A stretch of 64,000 bases of DNA from assembly GCF_000374525.1 (NCBI RefSeq), contig NZ_KB894574.1, forward strand, positions 400,425 through 464,424, given 5' to 3'. Below the pieces are notes generated by a model, which was not told the DNA's origin, did no database searches, and saw nothing but the letters and a program-made list of their open reading frames with translations. Positions 1-8,551 of the stretch are shown here, piece by piece. The stretch is from Amorphus coralli DSM 19760. Its GTDB lineage: Bacteria; Pseudomonadota; Alphaproteobacteria; Rhizobiales; Amorphaceae. Each line of letters opens with the position of its first letter. The first letter of the stretch is position 1. A program made the translations under genes and the position numbers.

Positions 1-614
1 TCGGCATCGATCTGGCCCTGCTGGCCGAAGGCCGGGATGCCGCGCTGTCGCTCAGGCGCGGCAGCGTCGGGTCAAACGTCATGTATTTCGAGACCGGGCA
101 GGGATCGGCACTCTCCGCCGAGGCTCATCACGGCGTCGATCAGCAGACCCTGGAGGCGCGCGCCTACGGCGTCGCCCGGGCCTACGATCCGCTGCTGGTC
201 AACACCGTCGTCGGCTTCATCGGTCCGGAATATCTCTATGACGGCAAGCAGATCATCCGCGCCGGGCTGGAAGACCATTTCTGCGGCAAGCTGCTCGGCC
301 TGCCGATCGGCTGCGACGTCTGCTACACCAATCACGCCGAGGCGGACCAGGACGACATGGACACGCTTCTCACCATGCTCGCCGTTGCCGGCGTGACCTT
401 CGTCATGGGAGTGCCGGGTGCCGACGACGTCATGCTGAACTACCAGTCGACCTCCTTTCACGACCAGCTCTACGTCCGCGAGGTGCTGGGGCTGAAGCGT
501 GCGCCGGAGTTCGAGGCCTGGCTCACGGAGACCGGCATCACCGACGATGCCGGCCGTCTGCTGTCCACCGCCGACCTGCCGCTCTTGCAGGCGCCGATGG
601 CGCTCGCCGGATGA
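1..614 (+). CDS. eutB: Ethanolamine ammonia-lyase large subunit, C-terminal part
   Basis: The gene enters from the left edge (first full codon at base 3), so only about the last 200 residues are seen. EutB is the catalytic subunit of the adenosylcobalamin-dependent lyase that turns ethanolamine into acetaldehyde and ammonia. The visible part carries the conserved C-terminal EutB sequence, including ETGQGSALSAEAHHGVDQQT, GLPIGCDVCYTNHAEADQDD and GVPGADDVMLNYQSTSFHD. The stop overlaps the start of eutC in an ATGA arrangement, so the two subunits are translationally coupled. Identification is secure; the N-terminal two thirds lie outside the window. Confidence 0.96.
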   Translation, partial: GIDLALLAEGRDAALSLRRGSVGSNVMYFETGQGSALSAEAHHGVDQQTLEARAYGVARAYDPLLVNTVVGFIGPEYLYDGKQIIRAGLEDHFCGKLLGLPIGCDVCYTNHAEADQDDMDTLLTMLAVAGVTFVMGVPGADDVMLNYQSTSFHDQLYVREVLGLKRAPEFEAWLTETGITDDAGRLLSTADLPLLQAPMALAG

Positions 615-1417
615 GCGGCGACCTCACCGACCGCTGGCGCCGGCTGGCCTCCCTGACGCCGGCCCGTATCGCGCTCGGTCGCTCGGGCGCAGGGTTGCCA
701 ACGGATGAGGTGCTCAGGTTCTCTCTCGCGCATGCCCAGGCCCGCGACGCCGTCCACACCCGCTTCGACGCGGAGATGCTGGCGCGCACCCTGGCGGACG
801 GCCTGCCCCGCGACGCACCGAGGCCGCTCCGCGTTGCAAGCCAGGCCGTCGACCGAGCCCTCTATCTCCGCCGACCGGACCTCGGTCGCCGTCTCGATGC
901 AGATGGCGCACGGATCCTGAACGAAGCGGCCACCGGGACATCGTGCGACCTCGCCATCGTCGTCGGCGACGGCCTTTCCTCCACCGCCGTCAGCGAGAAT
1001 GCCGCACCGCTTCTCGCCGCGCTGCGCCCGCATCTCGACCGGCTGGACCTTACTGTCGCGCCGCTTGTGATCGCGACGGGCGCCCGGGTGGCGCTGGGCG
1101 ACGCCATCGGCGAACAGTTGGGCGCCCGCATGGTGCTGGTGCTGATCGGCGAGCGCCCGGGCCTCTCCTCGCCCGACAGCCTGGGCGCCTACCTCACCTT
1201 CGCACCCAAGCCCGGCCGCAGCGACGCGGAGCGCAACTGCGTCTCCAACATTCGACCCGGCGGTCTTTCCGCCGATGCCGCAGCATTCCGGATCGCATGG
1301 CTGATCGAAGCCGGTTTCCGGGTCGGCCTGACCGGCGTCGGCCTGAAGGATCACAGCGGGTCAGCGCTGACGGCCACCGCTACCCCGCCCCTGCCGGGCA
1401 CCAGTCAAACCGCCTGA
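611..1417 (+). CDS. eutC: Ethanolamine ammonia-lyase small subunit
   Basis: The 268-residue product matches the usual length of EutC, the small subunit that completes the cobalamin-binding site of the EutBC lyase. Typical stretches are CDLAIVVGDGLSSTAVSEN, IGERPGLSSPDSLGAYLTF and ERNCVSNIRPGGLS, followed by a short variable tail. The ATG overlaps the eutB stop by four bases. No microcompartment genes are visible on this side, so the locus looks like the simple eutBC form that supplies nitrogen from ethanolamine; this is an inference because the left flank is cut off. Confidence 0.96.
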   Translation: MSGDLTDRWRRLASLTPARIALGRSGAGLPTDEVLRFSLAHAQARDAVHTRFDAEMLARTLADGLPRDAPRPLRVASQAVDRALYLRRPDLGRRLDADGARILNEAATGTSCDLAIVVGDGLSSTAVSENAAPLLAALRPHLDRLDLTVAPLVIATGARVALGDAIGEQLGARMVLVLIGERPGLSSPDSLGAYLTFAPKPGRSDAERNCVSNIRPGGLSADAAAFRIAWLIEAGFRVGLTGVGLKDHSGSALTATATPPLPGTSQTA

Positions 1418-1602
1418 AACCGTCAGGCGTGGGACGCGCCCGGCCCGCCCGCGCGCCTGCTGCCGCGCCCCCGCTTGCGCCGCGTGCCGGTTCGCGCCAC
1501 GCTGTGCGCCGGAAAACACCGATCCGTTCGCGCGCGGAGAAGACCGGCTCCGAGGCCGGCGGCGCGCTTGGAACCGGATCGGTCTGGGGAATGCGCGTCC
1601 GC

Positions 1603-3858
1603 ATGGCAAACAAGACAAAGCCGAACTCTGCCGGCCGGCCGAGCATCGTGACGATCCTGGTGGGCAGCCTGGTCCTGTTCCTGCTCCCGACAATCGCCAT
1701 CGTCGCGGCCTTCATCTACGAAATCCAGCGGTCCGAGACCAACCAGACGCTGCAATATCTGGAGACCGAGGCGCGCTCGCTCTCCAACGGCATCTCCAAC
1801 GAGATCAACGAGGCACAACTGTTCATGCGCCTCGCCCGGCGGGCCCTCACCCCGCTGATCGAACGGGGAGACCGCACGGGGTGCGAGGCCGTGGCGGCGG
1901 AACTGGAGGACGGTGAAGGCACGCTGAAGCGCTTCTACGTGACGGATTCCAGCGGCACGGTCGTGTGCACGGCGGATACGGCGCTGTCGGGCGAAAGCAT
2001 CGCGTCCACCAGCGCCTTCGAGGCGCTTCGCCTTGGCGGCCGGCTGTTCATGGGCGCTCCGACGCTCGGCCCCAACAACCGGCCCACCGCACCGCTGGCG
2101 CTGAGCTGGCGCGCGCCTGACGACAGCTTCGCCGGCGTGGTCGGCGCGGAGATCGACCTGGCCGTGGTGCTGGCCAAGGTCCGGTCCGGCTACGCGCTGC
2201 CCGAGAGCGTCGTGATGATGACCGATTCCACCGGGGTGATCCTGGCACAGATCCCGGATCCCGGTGGCAGCATCGGCAGCCAGGCGAAGACCGGGCCCGG
2301 CGCACCGTTCGTGGACGGCATCGAGCGCGACTGGTCGCAGCAGCAGATCCCGCTCGGCGGCGACCTCCTGACCCTGTCCGTCGGCGTGCCACGCTCCATC
2401 CTGGAGGCCCGCACGGCGCAGGTCGCGTGGTGGATCATCGCAAGCCTCGCCGCGATCCTCGTCGTCGCGGTCATTCTCGGACTGTGGCTATCGTCCTATT
2501 TCGTGCGGCGGCCCGTGCGCGCCCTGGTCGGCGCGGCCGACAAGCTCGGCTCCGGCGACCGCAGCGCCCGGGCCGGGTCGGTGGGCGGCGCCCGCGAACT
2601 CGCCACCCTCGGCGGCGCGTTCGACCACATGGCCGCGAACCTCGATGCCCGCGAAGAGGAGAACGAGCGCTATCGCGGCGCGCTGGAGGAAGCCCGAGAC
2701 GACCTCGAAGCCCGCGTCAAGGAGCGGACCCAGGAACTCGCCCTCATGACCCGCAAGGCGGAGGATCGGGCCGACACGGTGGAGCGCCGCTTCGACCAGG
2801 AGATCCGGCTGCGCGAGATCGTGACCCTCATCCAGGCCAGCAAGGACCTGGAGGAAAGCGCGGAGATCCTGCGCGCGCGCATGCAGGACCTGTTCCCCGG
2901 GACACGCGGTTCATTGGCCCTTTTCGCCGAGACCCGCAGCGAGCTGGAGACGGTGGCGCGCTGGGGCGAACAGGACGCCTTCGCGGAGACCTTCACCCCC
3001 GATGCCTGTTGGGCGCTGCGCCTGGGCTCCGCGCACCGCTCCGGCCGCCACGGCGTCGGCAATCCGCGCTGCCGGCACATCGAGGATCCGGAGCTCGATG
3101 TGATCTGCGCCCCGATCCTGGTGCAGGGCGAGGCGCGCGGCGTCATCTCCGTCGACCTGTCGAAGATGACCGAGGAGATGATCGGCCGCGACGGCGAACG
3201 CGCGATGTCCACCCTCGAGACCGCCGCGGCCTCCATCGGCATCGCGCTCTACAATGTCCGCCTGCGCGGCGCGCTGCGCGCCATCACCATTCGCGACACC
3301 CTCACAGGGCTTCACAACAAGCGCTTCGCCGACGACGTGGTCGCCAAGGAAATGGCCCGATCCCGGCGCAGCCACCAGCCGGTGACGCTGGTGCGCATCG
3401 ACATCGACCGGTTCAAGGCGATCAATGACGAATTCGGCTTCGAGGCCGGCGATGCCGTGCTGCGCGAGATGGCCGGCCTGATCGAGCACTTCTTCCGCTA
3501 CGAGGACGTGTGCAGCCGCTATGGCGGTCAGGACTTCCTGATCGTGATGGTGGGGGCGACCAAGATCGACGCGATCCGGCGCTGCAACACGCTGCGCGGA
3601 CGCCTGAACGACCACAACTACTTCTATCGCGGGATGGCCCTGCCGCGGATCACGGTCTCCATCGGCATCGCCACCTTCCCCGACGACGGGTCGAGCGAGG
3701 ACGCGATCGTGGCGGCCGCCGAGGCGGCCCTGTCGACCGCCAAGCACGACGGCCGCGACCGTGTCGCCGCGGCACCCGGTGCCGCGCCTCCCGAACAGCC
3801 GGCGCCGTTCTCCACCGAGACCGAGGCTACAGACAGCCCGAAAAGTGACGGCGCATGA
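1603..3858 (+). CDS. Membrane sensor with HAMP, GAF-like and degenerate GGDEF (GGQDF) domains
   Basis: The 751-residue protein starts with a membrane helix (about 14-39), then a periplasmic sensor region of roughly 235 residues, a second helix (about 276-300), a HAMP segment, a coiled coil to about 405, a GAF-like domain and a GGDEF domain. The active-site motif is GGQDF (641-645) instead of GG(D/E)EF, while the RxxD inhibitory site RYED (632-635) is intact. The altered third residue normally binds metal, so catalysis may be lost and the domain may instead bind c-di-GMP; that is inference. The chosen ATG has GGGGA upstream at 12 bases; an ATG at 1591 is the alternative. The long open frame further upstream overlaps eutC and is not coding. 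Confidence 0.88.
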   Translation: MANKTKPNSAGRPSIVTILVGSLVLFLLPTIAIVAAFIYEIQRSETNQTLQYLETEARSLSNGISNEINEAQLFMRLARRALTPLIERGDRTGCEAVAAELEDGEGTLKRFYVTDSSGTVVCTADTALSGESIASTSAFEALRLGGRLFMGAPTLGPNNRPTAPLALSWRAPDDSFAGVVGAEIDLAVVLAKVRSGYALPESVVMMTDSTGVILAQIPDPGGSIGSQAKTGPGAPFVDGIERDWSQQQIPLGGDLLTLSVGVPRSILEARTAQVAWWIIASLAAILVVAVILGLWLSSYFVRRPVRALVGAADKLGSGDRSARAGSVGGARELATLGGAFDHMAANLDAREEENERYRGALEEARDDLEARVKERTQELALMTRKAEDRADTVERRFDQEIRLREIVTLIQASKDLEESAEILRARMQDLFPGTRGSLALFAETRSELETVARWGEQDAFAETFTPDACWALRLGSAHRSGRHGVGNPRCRHIEDPELDVICAPILVQGEARGVISVDLSKMTEEMIGRDGERAMSTLETAAASIGIALYNVRLRGALRAITIRDTLTGLHNKRFADDVVAKEMARSRRSHQPVTLVRIDIDRFKAINDEFGFEAGDAVLREMAGLIEHFFRYEDVCSRYGGQDFLIVMVGATKIDAIRRCNTLRGRLNDHNYFYRGMALPRITVSIGIATFPDDGSSEDAIVAAAEAALSTAKHDGRDRVAAAPGAAPPEQPAPFSTETEATDSPKSDGA

Positions 3859-4906
3859 CCGACAGCGTCATCAGGTGGAGCGTCGAGGCGAAATAGGTCG
3901 TTGTCCGGAACCGGGCGAGTTCGGGCTCGACCCGCGTGCCGTGCAGCGCGCACGCCACCAGCGCCGCGATCGCCTTGTAACCGGGCTCCACCATGGGGCC
4001 GAGAACTGCACCGGTGCGCACGTTGATGACCGCCGGACCCCGCGCACCCGGTCCGTTCCAGGCCTGGTCGAACGGGATCAGCTGCTGGCGCGGAACCACG
4101 CCGGAAAACACCAGATAGAGCGGGATGCGCACCGCGTCGTAGCTGGATAGCGGCGGGAAGCCGCGCGCCGGCTTCGGCCGCTCGGGATCGGCGATGGACG
4201 TCCAGTTGGAGGGGAGCACGTAGCGGCCGGAGGCCGACGCAGCCGTCAGCCCGAGGCCGGATTCCACCAGGCTGCGCCACAAGCCGTCGGGCAGGACCAG
4301 GTTGAAATAGGGAAAGGCCGGGTAGATCCAGTAGGACAGGTTGATGACCGGGCCGTCCGACTGCTCCTCGGCGCTGAAGCCTTTGATGCCGGGCTTGAGC
4401 ACCGTCACCTGGCGCCGCCTGTAGATCAGGTTGCGCGCCACCTCCTCGATGATCCGGACGGATTCGTCGACATAGGCCGGCTCCTCCCACTTGAGACCGG
4501 CCAGAAGCAGCGCCCAGGCGATGAAGATGTCGCCATCGGAAGCGTCGTTGCGGTCCTCGATCGCCGGAACGGTGAACGGATTCCACTTCCAATAGAAGAG
4601 CGGCGCGGTCGGCATCCGCATCTCGGTGCGGGTGAACGTCCAGATCTGCTCGAAATCGGCGCGTGCGTCCGCTTCCACGGCAAGGAACATGGCATAGCCC
4701 TGCCCTTCGCTGTGCGAGATCATCCCGTTTTCGAAATCGACCACCCGACCGGACGGCTTGATGAAGGCGGCCCTGTAGGAGGCCCACTCGTCCGGGTAGA
4801 CGGCGTTCGCCCGCAGCGCCTCGATATCGAGCTGGGCCGCGGCCCGCGGCGCCAACGCCAGGACGCTGAGCACGCAGCCCACGAACGCAAGCAGCCCAAG
4901 CCGCAT
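3827..4906 (-). CDS. Secreted glycoside hydrolase family 8 (cellulase-like)
   Basis: The 359-residue product has a Sec signal peptide (about 1-25, ending APRAAAQ) and the GH8 fold markers: GMISHSEGQGYAMFLAV with the likely acid catalyst E67, and NDASDGDIFIAWALLLAGLKW with D124. GH8 enzymes cleave beta-1,4-glucans; BcsZ members trim nascent cellulose in the periplasm. No bcs genes are visible, so the substrate may be cellulose or another exopolysaccharide. The ATG at 4906 puts the signal peptide at the N-terminus; an upstream in-frame ATG at 4954 would add 16 residues. Its 3' end overlaps the convergent GGDEF gene by 32 bases, so the two genes may influence each other. Confidence 0.85.
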   Translation of the reverse strand: MRLGLLAFVGCVLSVLALAPRAAAQLDIEALRANAVYPDEWASYRAAFIKPSGRVVDFENGMISHSEGQGYAMFLAVEADARADFEQIWTFTRTEMRMPTAPLFYWKWNPFTVPAIEDRNDASDGDIFIAWALLLAGLKWEEPAYVDESVRIIEEVARNLIYRRRQVTVLKPGIKGFSAEEQSDGPVINLSYWIYPAFPYFNLVLPDGLWRSLVESGLGLTAASASGRYVLPSNWTSIADPERPKPARGFPPLSSYDAVRIPLYLVFSGVVPRQQLIPFDQAWNGPGARGPAVINVRTGAVLGPMVEPGYKAIAALVACALHGTRVEPELARFRTTTYFASTLHLMTLSVMRRHFSGCL

Positions 4907-5048
4907 CCCAACACACTTCCGCACGCAGCCGTATCCTTTCGATACAGCCACCATGGTGGACGATGTGGCGGATGGTGAACAGGCCCCGCCGGCCGTTCCG
5001 GCCGGAAACAGCCTGGAGGGTGGGACCGATTGGCGCGTGCCGGCCCGC

Positions 5049-5603
5049 TCAGGCGACGGAGCGGCCCTTGGACTGGACGTTGGTTATGATCGGCTGGGCG
5101 ACCGTGTCAGGCCCGTATTCCGCCACGGACTCGACTGAAAGCAGTTCGCCCAGGCGGGTACGTGCGCGGTTGACGCGGCTCTTGACGGTGCCGACGGCAC
5201 ATTCGCAGATCTGCGCCGCTTCTTCGTAGGAGAAGCCAGACGCCCCGATCAGGACCAGGGCCTCCTTCTGGTCCGGCGGCAGTTCCTCCAGCGCCCGGCG
5301 GAAATCGTCGAGATCCATGTGGCCGAACTGCTCTGGATGGCTGGACAGCTTCGCCGCCATGGCCCCGTCGGCATCTTCGACCTCGCGCCGCTTCTTGCGG
5401 AATTCCGAATAGAAGGCGTTGCGGAGGATCGTGAACAGCCAGGCGCGCATATTGGTGCCGGGCTGAAACCGCTCCAGCGAGGTCCACGCCTTCATCAGCG
5501 CTTCCTGAACGAGATCGTCCGCCTGGTCGGCGTTGCCGGTGAGCGACAGGGCGAAGGCGCGCAGGTTCGGAATATGCTGCAGCAGTTCCTGGCGCGGGTT
5601 CAT
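5049..5603 (-). CDS. ecfG: ECF sigma factor of the general stress response (EcfG)
   Basis: This 184-residue sigma factor contains region 2 (ADQADDLVQEALMKAWTSL, with MRAWLFTILRNAFYSEFRKK) and region 4 (ELPPDQKEALVLIGASGFSYEEAAQ), typical of the ECF15/EcfG group. EcfG directs RNA polymerase to GGAAC-N16/17-CGTT promoters during stress and is held inactive by NepR. Its start overlaps the nepR stop in an ATGA arrangement, so the two are co-translated from the autoregulated promoter upstream of nepR. Placement beside nepR and a divergent phyR is the classic alphaproteobacterial arrangement. Confidence 0.96.
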   Translation of the reverse strand: MNPRQELLQHIPNLRAFALSLTGNADQADDLVQEALMKAWTSLERFQPGTNMRAWLFTILRNAFYSEFRKKRREVEDADGAMAAKLSSHPEQFGHMDLDDFRRALEELPPDQKEALVLIGASGFSYEEAAQICECAVGTVKSRVNRARTRLGELLSVESVAEYGPDTVAQPIITNVQSKGRSVA

Positions 5604-5845
5604 GACTTGTTGCCCTCGCGCGGCTTCTGCTCACGCTGGGACGACATTTCGTCGAGCTGTTCCAAAAGCGAAACCAGCCGATCGGGGACCGGCTCGCTTA
5701 GATACGAATCGTACATCGCCTTCAGCTTTCGGCCGATCTGCGCCTGCAGCTGCGGCTCAAGGCTCGGTCCGTCTTCCGCAGACTCCGTCATTCGCTTCGA
5801 CGGTGCGTCATCCGCCACGTGCTTTTCATCCTTTTTTCTCAACAC
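5600..5845 (-). CDS. nepR: Anti-sigma factor NepR
   Basis: NepR binds EcfG in unstressed cells and is pulled away by phosphorylated PhyR. The product has the family core IGRKLKAMYDSYLSEPVPDR followed by LVSLLEQL. I place the start at the GTG at 5845 because GGAG lies six bases upstream and because the EcfG-type promoter sits at 5891-5915, so the longer ATG start at 5926 would place the promoter inside the gene. Alternative starts are GTG at 5818 (72 residues) and ATG at 5791 (63 residues). It is coupled to ecfG by a four-base overlap. Confidence 0.9.
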   Translation of the reverse strand: MLRKKDEKHVADDAPSKRMTESAEDGPSLEPQLQAQIGRKLKAMYDSYLSEPVPDRLVSLLEQLDEMSSQREQKPREGNKS

Positions 5846-5890
5846 CTTCTGCTCCACCCTCCAGCCTTGCGCCGCCCGACGACCCACACC

Positions 5891-5915
5891 AACGCACCCG
5901 CGGACCATCGGTTCC
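5891..5915 (-). promoter_or_regulatory. EcfG-type promoter of nepR-ecfG
   Basis: On the minus strand GGAAC (5915-5911) is followed by 16 bases and CGTT (5894-5891), an exact match to the alphaproteobacterial general-stress promoter. It lies about 45 bases upstream of the proposed nepR start and indicates autoregulation. Confidence 0.85.
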
Positions 5916-5944
5916 CCGACATTCAACTTTTTTCTCGTCGCAGG

Positions 5945-5969
5945 GGAACCAACGGTATGGATCCGCGTT
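5945..5969 (+). promoter_or_regulatory. EcfG-type promoter of phyR
   Basis: GGAAC (5945-5949), a 16-base spacer and CGTT (5966-5969) match the EcfG consensus exactly. The site lies about 60 bases upstream of phyR and is divergent from the nepR-ecfG promoter 30 bases away. Confidence 0.85.
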
Positions 5970-6027
5970 GAGGACGAGTTGTACGCTTGGGCCTGTGTCG
6001 CTCACAGACCTTGAAGGGGGTTTGTCT

Positions 6028-6828
6028 ATGTCGATTGCAATGGCGATTGCGCCGCATCTTCCCTACCTGCGCCGTTTCGCCCGCGCGCTGACCGGCAGCC
6101 AGGCTGGCGGCGATGCCTACGTTGCCGCGTGTCTGGAAGCCATCATTGCCGAACCGAGCCTGTTCGACGAGGAGCTGGAACCGCGCGTCGCGATCTACCG
6201 GGTTCTTCTGGGCATCTGGGATTCCATCGACATCAATCGACGGGTCGACACCTCGGAGCTTCCGCACGAGCGCAATCTCGACGCGATGACGCCGCGGGCG
6301 CGGCAGGCGTTCCTGCTGACCACGGTCGAGGGCTTCTCCGCGGCTCAGACTGCGACAATCCTCAGCACCGACGAGAGCGGCGTTTCCGACCTTCTCGACG
6401 AGGCTGGCCGCGAGATCGCTTCCCAGGTTGCCACCTCGGTGATGATCATCGAGGACGAACCGCTGATCGCCATGGACATCGAGGTTCTGGTGGAAGGCCT
6501 CGGCCACGAGGTCGCCGGCATCGCCCGGACCCATACCGAGGCCGCCGCCCTCGCCCGCCGCACCAATCCCGGCATGATCCTCGCCGATATCCAGCTTGCC
6601 GACGGAAGTTCGGGCCTGGAGGCGGTGAACGAGCTGCTCCAGGAAATCGACGTACCGGTCATCTTCATCACTGCCTATCCGGAGCGCCTCCTGACCGGCG
6701 AACGCCCCGAGCCGGCCTTCCTGGTGACCAAGCCGTTCGAGCCGGAAGTGGTGAAGGCTGTCATAAGTCAGGCGCTGTTCTTCGATACGCGCGCCGGCAA
6801 GTCGAGCAAGGTGGCCGCCGCCGGCTGA
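6028..6828 (+). CDS. phyR: Anti-anti-sigma response regulator PhyR
   Basis: The 266-residue protein joins an N-terminal sigma-like output domain (about 1-135, from MSIAMAIAPHLPYLRRFARA) to a C-terminal receiver domain (from VMIIEDEPLIAMDIEVLVEG). The receiver has the acidic pair EDE, the phospho-acceptor in MILADIQLADGSSG and the KPFEP lysine. When phosphorylated, PhyR binds NepR and frees EcfG. The ATG follows a purine-rich AAGGGGG, and the preceding 24 codons of open frame lie in the promoter region. No HWE or HisKA2 stress kinase is visible nearby, so the phosphodonor is encoded elsewhere. Confidence 0.96.
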   Translation: MSIAMAIAPHLPYLRRFARALTGSQAGGDAYVAACLEAIIAEPSLFDEELEPRVAIYRVLLGIWDSIDINRRVDTSELPHERNLDAMTPRARQAFLLTTVEGFSAAQTATILSTDESGVSDLLDEAGREIASQVATSVMIIEDEPLIAMDIEVLVEGLGHEVAGIARTHTEAAALARRTNPGMILADIQLADGSSGLEAVNELLQEIDVPVIFITAYPERLLTGERPEPAFLVTKPFEPEVVKAVISQALFFDTRAGKSSKVAAAG

Positions 6829-6914
6829 CGGCGCTTTGCCGACCCATCGCCAGACCGTTCAAGCTGCGCCCCCAGGGGCGCAGTTTTCGTTTGAGCCGAT
6901 CGCAACCACGCCGG

Positions 6915-7262
6915 TCACGCCGACGCAACCGGGCCCGCGGTCCGCGAGCCGGTATGGATGGTGTCCTCCGCGCCCGGCTTGTTGGCCGGGTCGTCCTCAG
7001 GCATCGGCAGCCGCGCCAGCTCCAGTTCCCGACTGATACGCGCCATCGGTCGCAGCACGAAAAACACGCTTCCGACCACGAACAACCAGATCGCCGCCGT
7101 TTCGGTCGCTTTCCAGAAGAAAAGGATCGAGCCCACGAGAAAGGTGGCGCCGGCGATCAGATCGATCGTGGTGTAGGCAATCTCGTATCGGCGGTAGACC
7201 GCGCGATGAGCCGCGCTCGCGGCAAAGCTGGCCGCGTTGAAATAGGACCGGCTGTCGGCCAT
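6915..7262 (-). CDS. YrhK-domain small membrane protein
   Basis: The 115-residue product has two hydrophobic helices (about IDLIAGATFLVGSILFFW and AIWLFVVGSVFFVLRPMAR) in the arrangement of the YrhK domain, whose function is unknown. The ATG at 7262 is chosen because AAGGAG lies nine bases upstream; a longer open frame to 7376 has no comparable site. The C-terminal tail is polar and probably cytoplasmic. It sits inside the stress-gene neighbourhood, but I found no exact EcfG promoter for it: the nearest minus-strand GGAAC/CGTT pair has a 22-base spacer. Confidence 0.8.
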   Translation of the reverse strand: MADSRSYFNAASFAASAAHRAVYRRYEIAYTTIDLIAGATFLVGSILFFWKATETAAIWLFVVGSVFFVLRPMARISRELELARLPMPEDDPANKPGAEDTIHTGSRTAGPVASA

Positions 7263-7342
7263 CGGCAAAATCTCCTTGCATCCGGACACTGTCGAAACGA
7301 GACGCACCGAGCGGGTCGCGGGTTCCCGGCTGTCCGTGCCCG

Positions 7343-7367
7343 GGAACATCAATTGCCGGGCATCGTT
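7343..7367 (+). promoter_or_regulatory. EcfG-type promoter of the AI-2E family transporter
   Basis: GGAAC (7343-7347), 16 bases and CGTT (7364-7367), ending 45 bases upstream of the ATG at 7412. It is an exact consensus match and suggests stress induction of the downstream gene. Confidence 0.75.
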
Positions 7368-7411
7368 GCTGATCATCGATTGACCGAACCGGAAGACAGG
7401 CGGAGCCCCCG

Positions 7412-8503
7412 ATGACCGACCGCAGGACCGAAGCGACGCCAGCCGGCACGGACGACGAGCCCGACGGCCCCCGCGCCGCTCTCTACGATTGGCGCGGCCT
7501 GATCAACGCGACGCTGATCATCGCCGGGGTTCTGCTGGCCGGCTTCGCGGTCTGGAAGCTTTCGTCGGTGCTGCTTCTGATCTTGTGCGCGGTCATGGTG
7601 GCCATCGTGCTCGACGCTGCCGCCAACGCCATGACCCGTCCCCTCGGCCTGCCGCGCTGGCTCGGGCTCGCCGTCGCCGTTACCGTTGCCGCATCGGCCA
7701 TCGTGTCGGCGGCCGTGTTTGCCGGCCCGACGCTGGCCGACCAGTTCGGCGGTGTCACCGGGCAGGCGACCGCAGGCTTGCAGCGGCTGCAGGACAATCT
7801 GGCGACGCTGGGCCTGTCCACGGAGGGCTCCGACCCCGATATCGGCATGAAAGAGGTGATGCCGGCCCCCGGCGGGCTCCTGTCCAGCGCGACCAAGGCC
7901 CTCACCGGCCTGCTCGGCGGCCTGGGCAGCGCGCTCGTGGTGGCAGTGGTCGGCATTTACTTCGCCGCGTCGCCGGATGCCTATGCCTCGGGTCTTGTCC
8001 GGTTCGCTCCCAAGGGGAAGCGTCGGACCCTGCGCCGGCTGGTCACCCGCACCGGTGACGTGCTCCGCCGCTGGCTGATCGGCAAGGGCATCTCGATGCT
8101 GATCGTCGGCCTTCTCTCCTATGCCGGACTGATCATTCTTGGCGTGCCGCTGGCTCTGCTCCTCGCCGTGTTCGCCGGCCTTGCTGCCTTCGTTCCCTTC
8201 CTCGGCCCGGTTATCGGCGGGCTCGCCATGTGCCTTGTTGCGCTGTCGGAAAGCTGGCAGCTCGCGCTCTGGACGGCCGGCCTCTACGTCATCGTGCAGA
8301 CGGTGGAGAGCTATCTGCTGACGCCGATCATCCAGCAGCGGACGGTGTACCTGCTTCCCGGCGTGGTCCTGACCGCGCAGCTGGTGATGGGCACGCTGTT
8401 CGGCATCATGGGCGTTGCCCTGGCCACGCCGCTGACCGCCATCCTGATGACCGTGCTCGACGAAACCTACTTCCGCACCGGGCCGGCAAGCCAGGACGCT
8501 TGA
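7412..8503 (+). CDS. AI-2E family transporter (permease PerM-like)
   Basis: The 363-residue protein belongs to the AI-2E/PerM family of membrane proteins with about eight helices. The N-terminal pair of helices is followed by a soluble loop, then the conserved core with GVPLALLLAVFAGLAAFVPF, LGPVIGG and ESYLLTPIIQQRTVYLLPG. Characterised relatives export quorum signals or act as Na+/H+ antiporters, so the substrate cannot be assigned. An exact EcfG promoter lies directly upstream, which points to a role under stress. The gene is convergent with the exchanger gene that follows. Confidence 0.88.
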   Translation: MTDRRTEATPAGTDDEPDGPRAALYDWRGLINATLIIAGVLLAGFAVWKLSSVLLLILCAVMVAIVLDAAANAMTRPLGLPRWLGLAVAVTVAASAIVSAAVFAGPTLADQFGGVTGQATAGLQRLQDNLATLGLSTEGSDPDIGMKEVMPAPGGLLSSATKALTGLLGGLGSALVVAVVGIYFAASPDAYASGLVRFAPKGKRRTLRRLVTRTGDVLRRWLIGKGISMLIVGLLSYAGLIILGVPLALLLAVFAGLAAFVPFLGPVIGGLAMCLVALSESWQLALWTAGLYVIVQTVESYLLTPIIQQRTVYLLPGVVLTAQLVMGTLFGIMGVALATPLTAILMTVLDETYFRTGPASQDA

Positions 8504-8508
8504 CCGCC

Positions 8509-8544
8509 GCCGGCTGGCCCGGAACGCCGTCCGGGTCAGCCGGC
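8509..8544. terminator. Hairpin between convergent genes
   Basis: Left arm GCCGGCTGGCCCGGA and right arm TCCGGGTCAGCCGGC pair at 14 of 15 positions around a 6-base loop, between two convergent stop codons. There is no T-tract, so it is a terminator-like hairpin rather than a clear intrinsic terminator. Confidence 0.6.
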
Positions 8545-8551
8545 ACACGCC

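Noticed and set aside
943..1602. N-terminal extension of the GGDEF protein frame
   Set aside because: It overlaps eutC, is Arg/Pro-rich shadow sequence and precedes a normal membrane-helix start.
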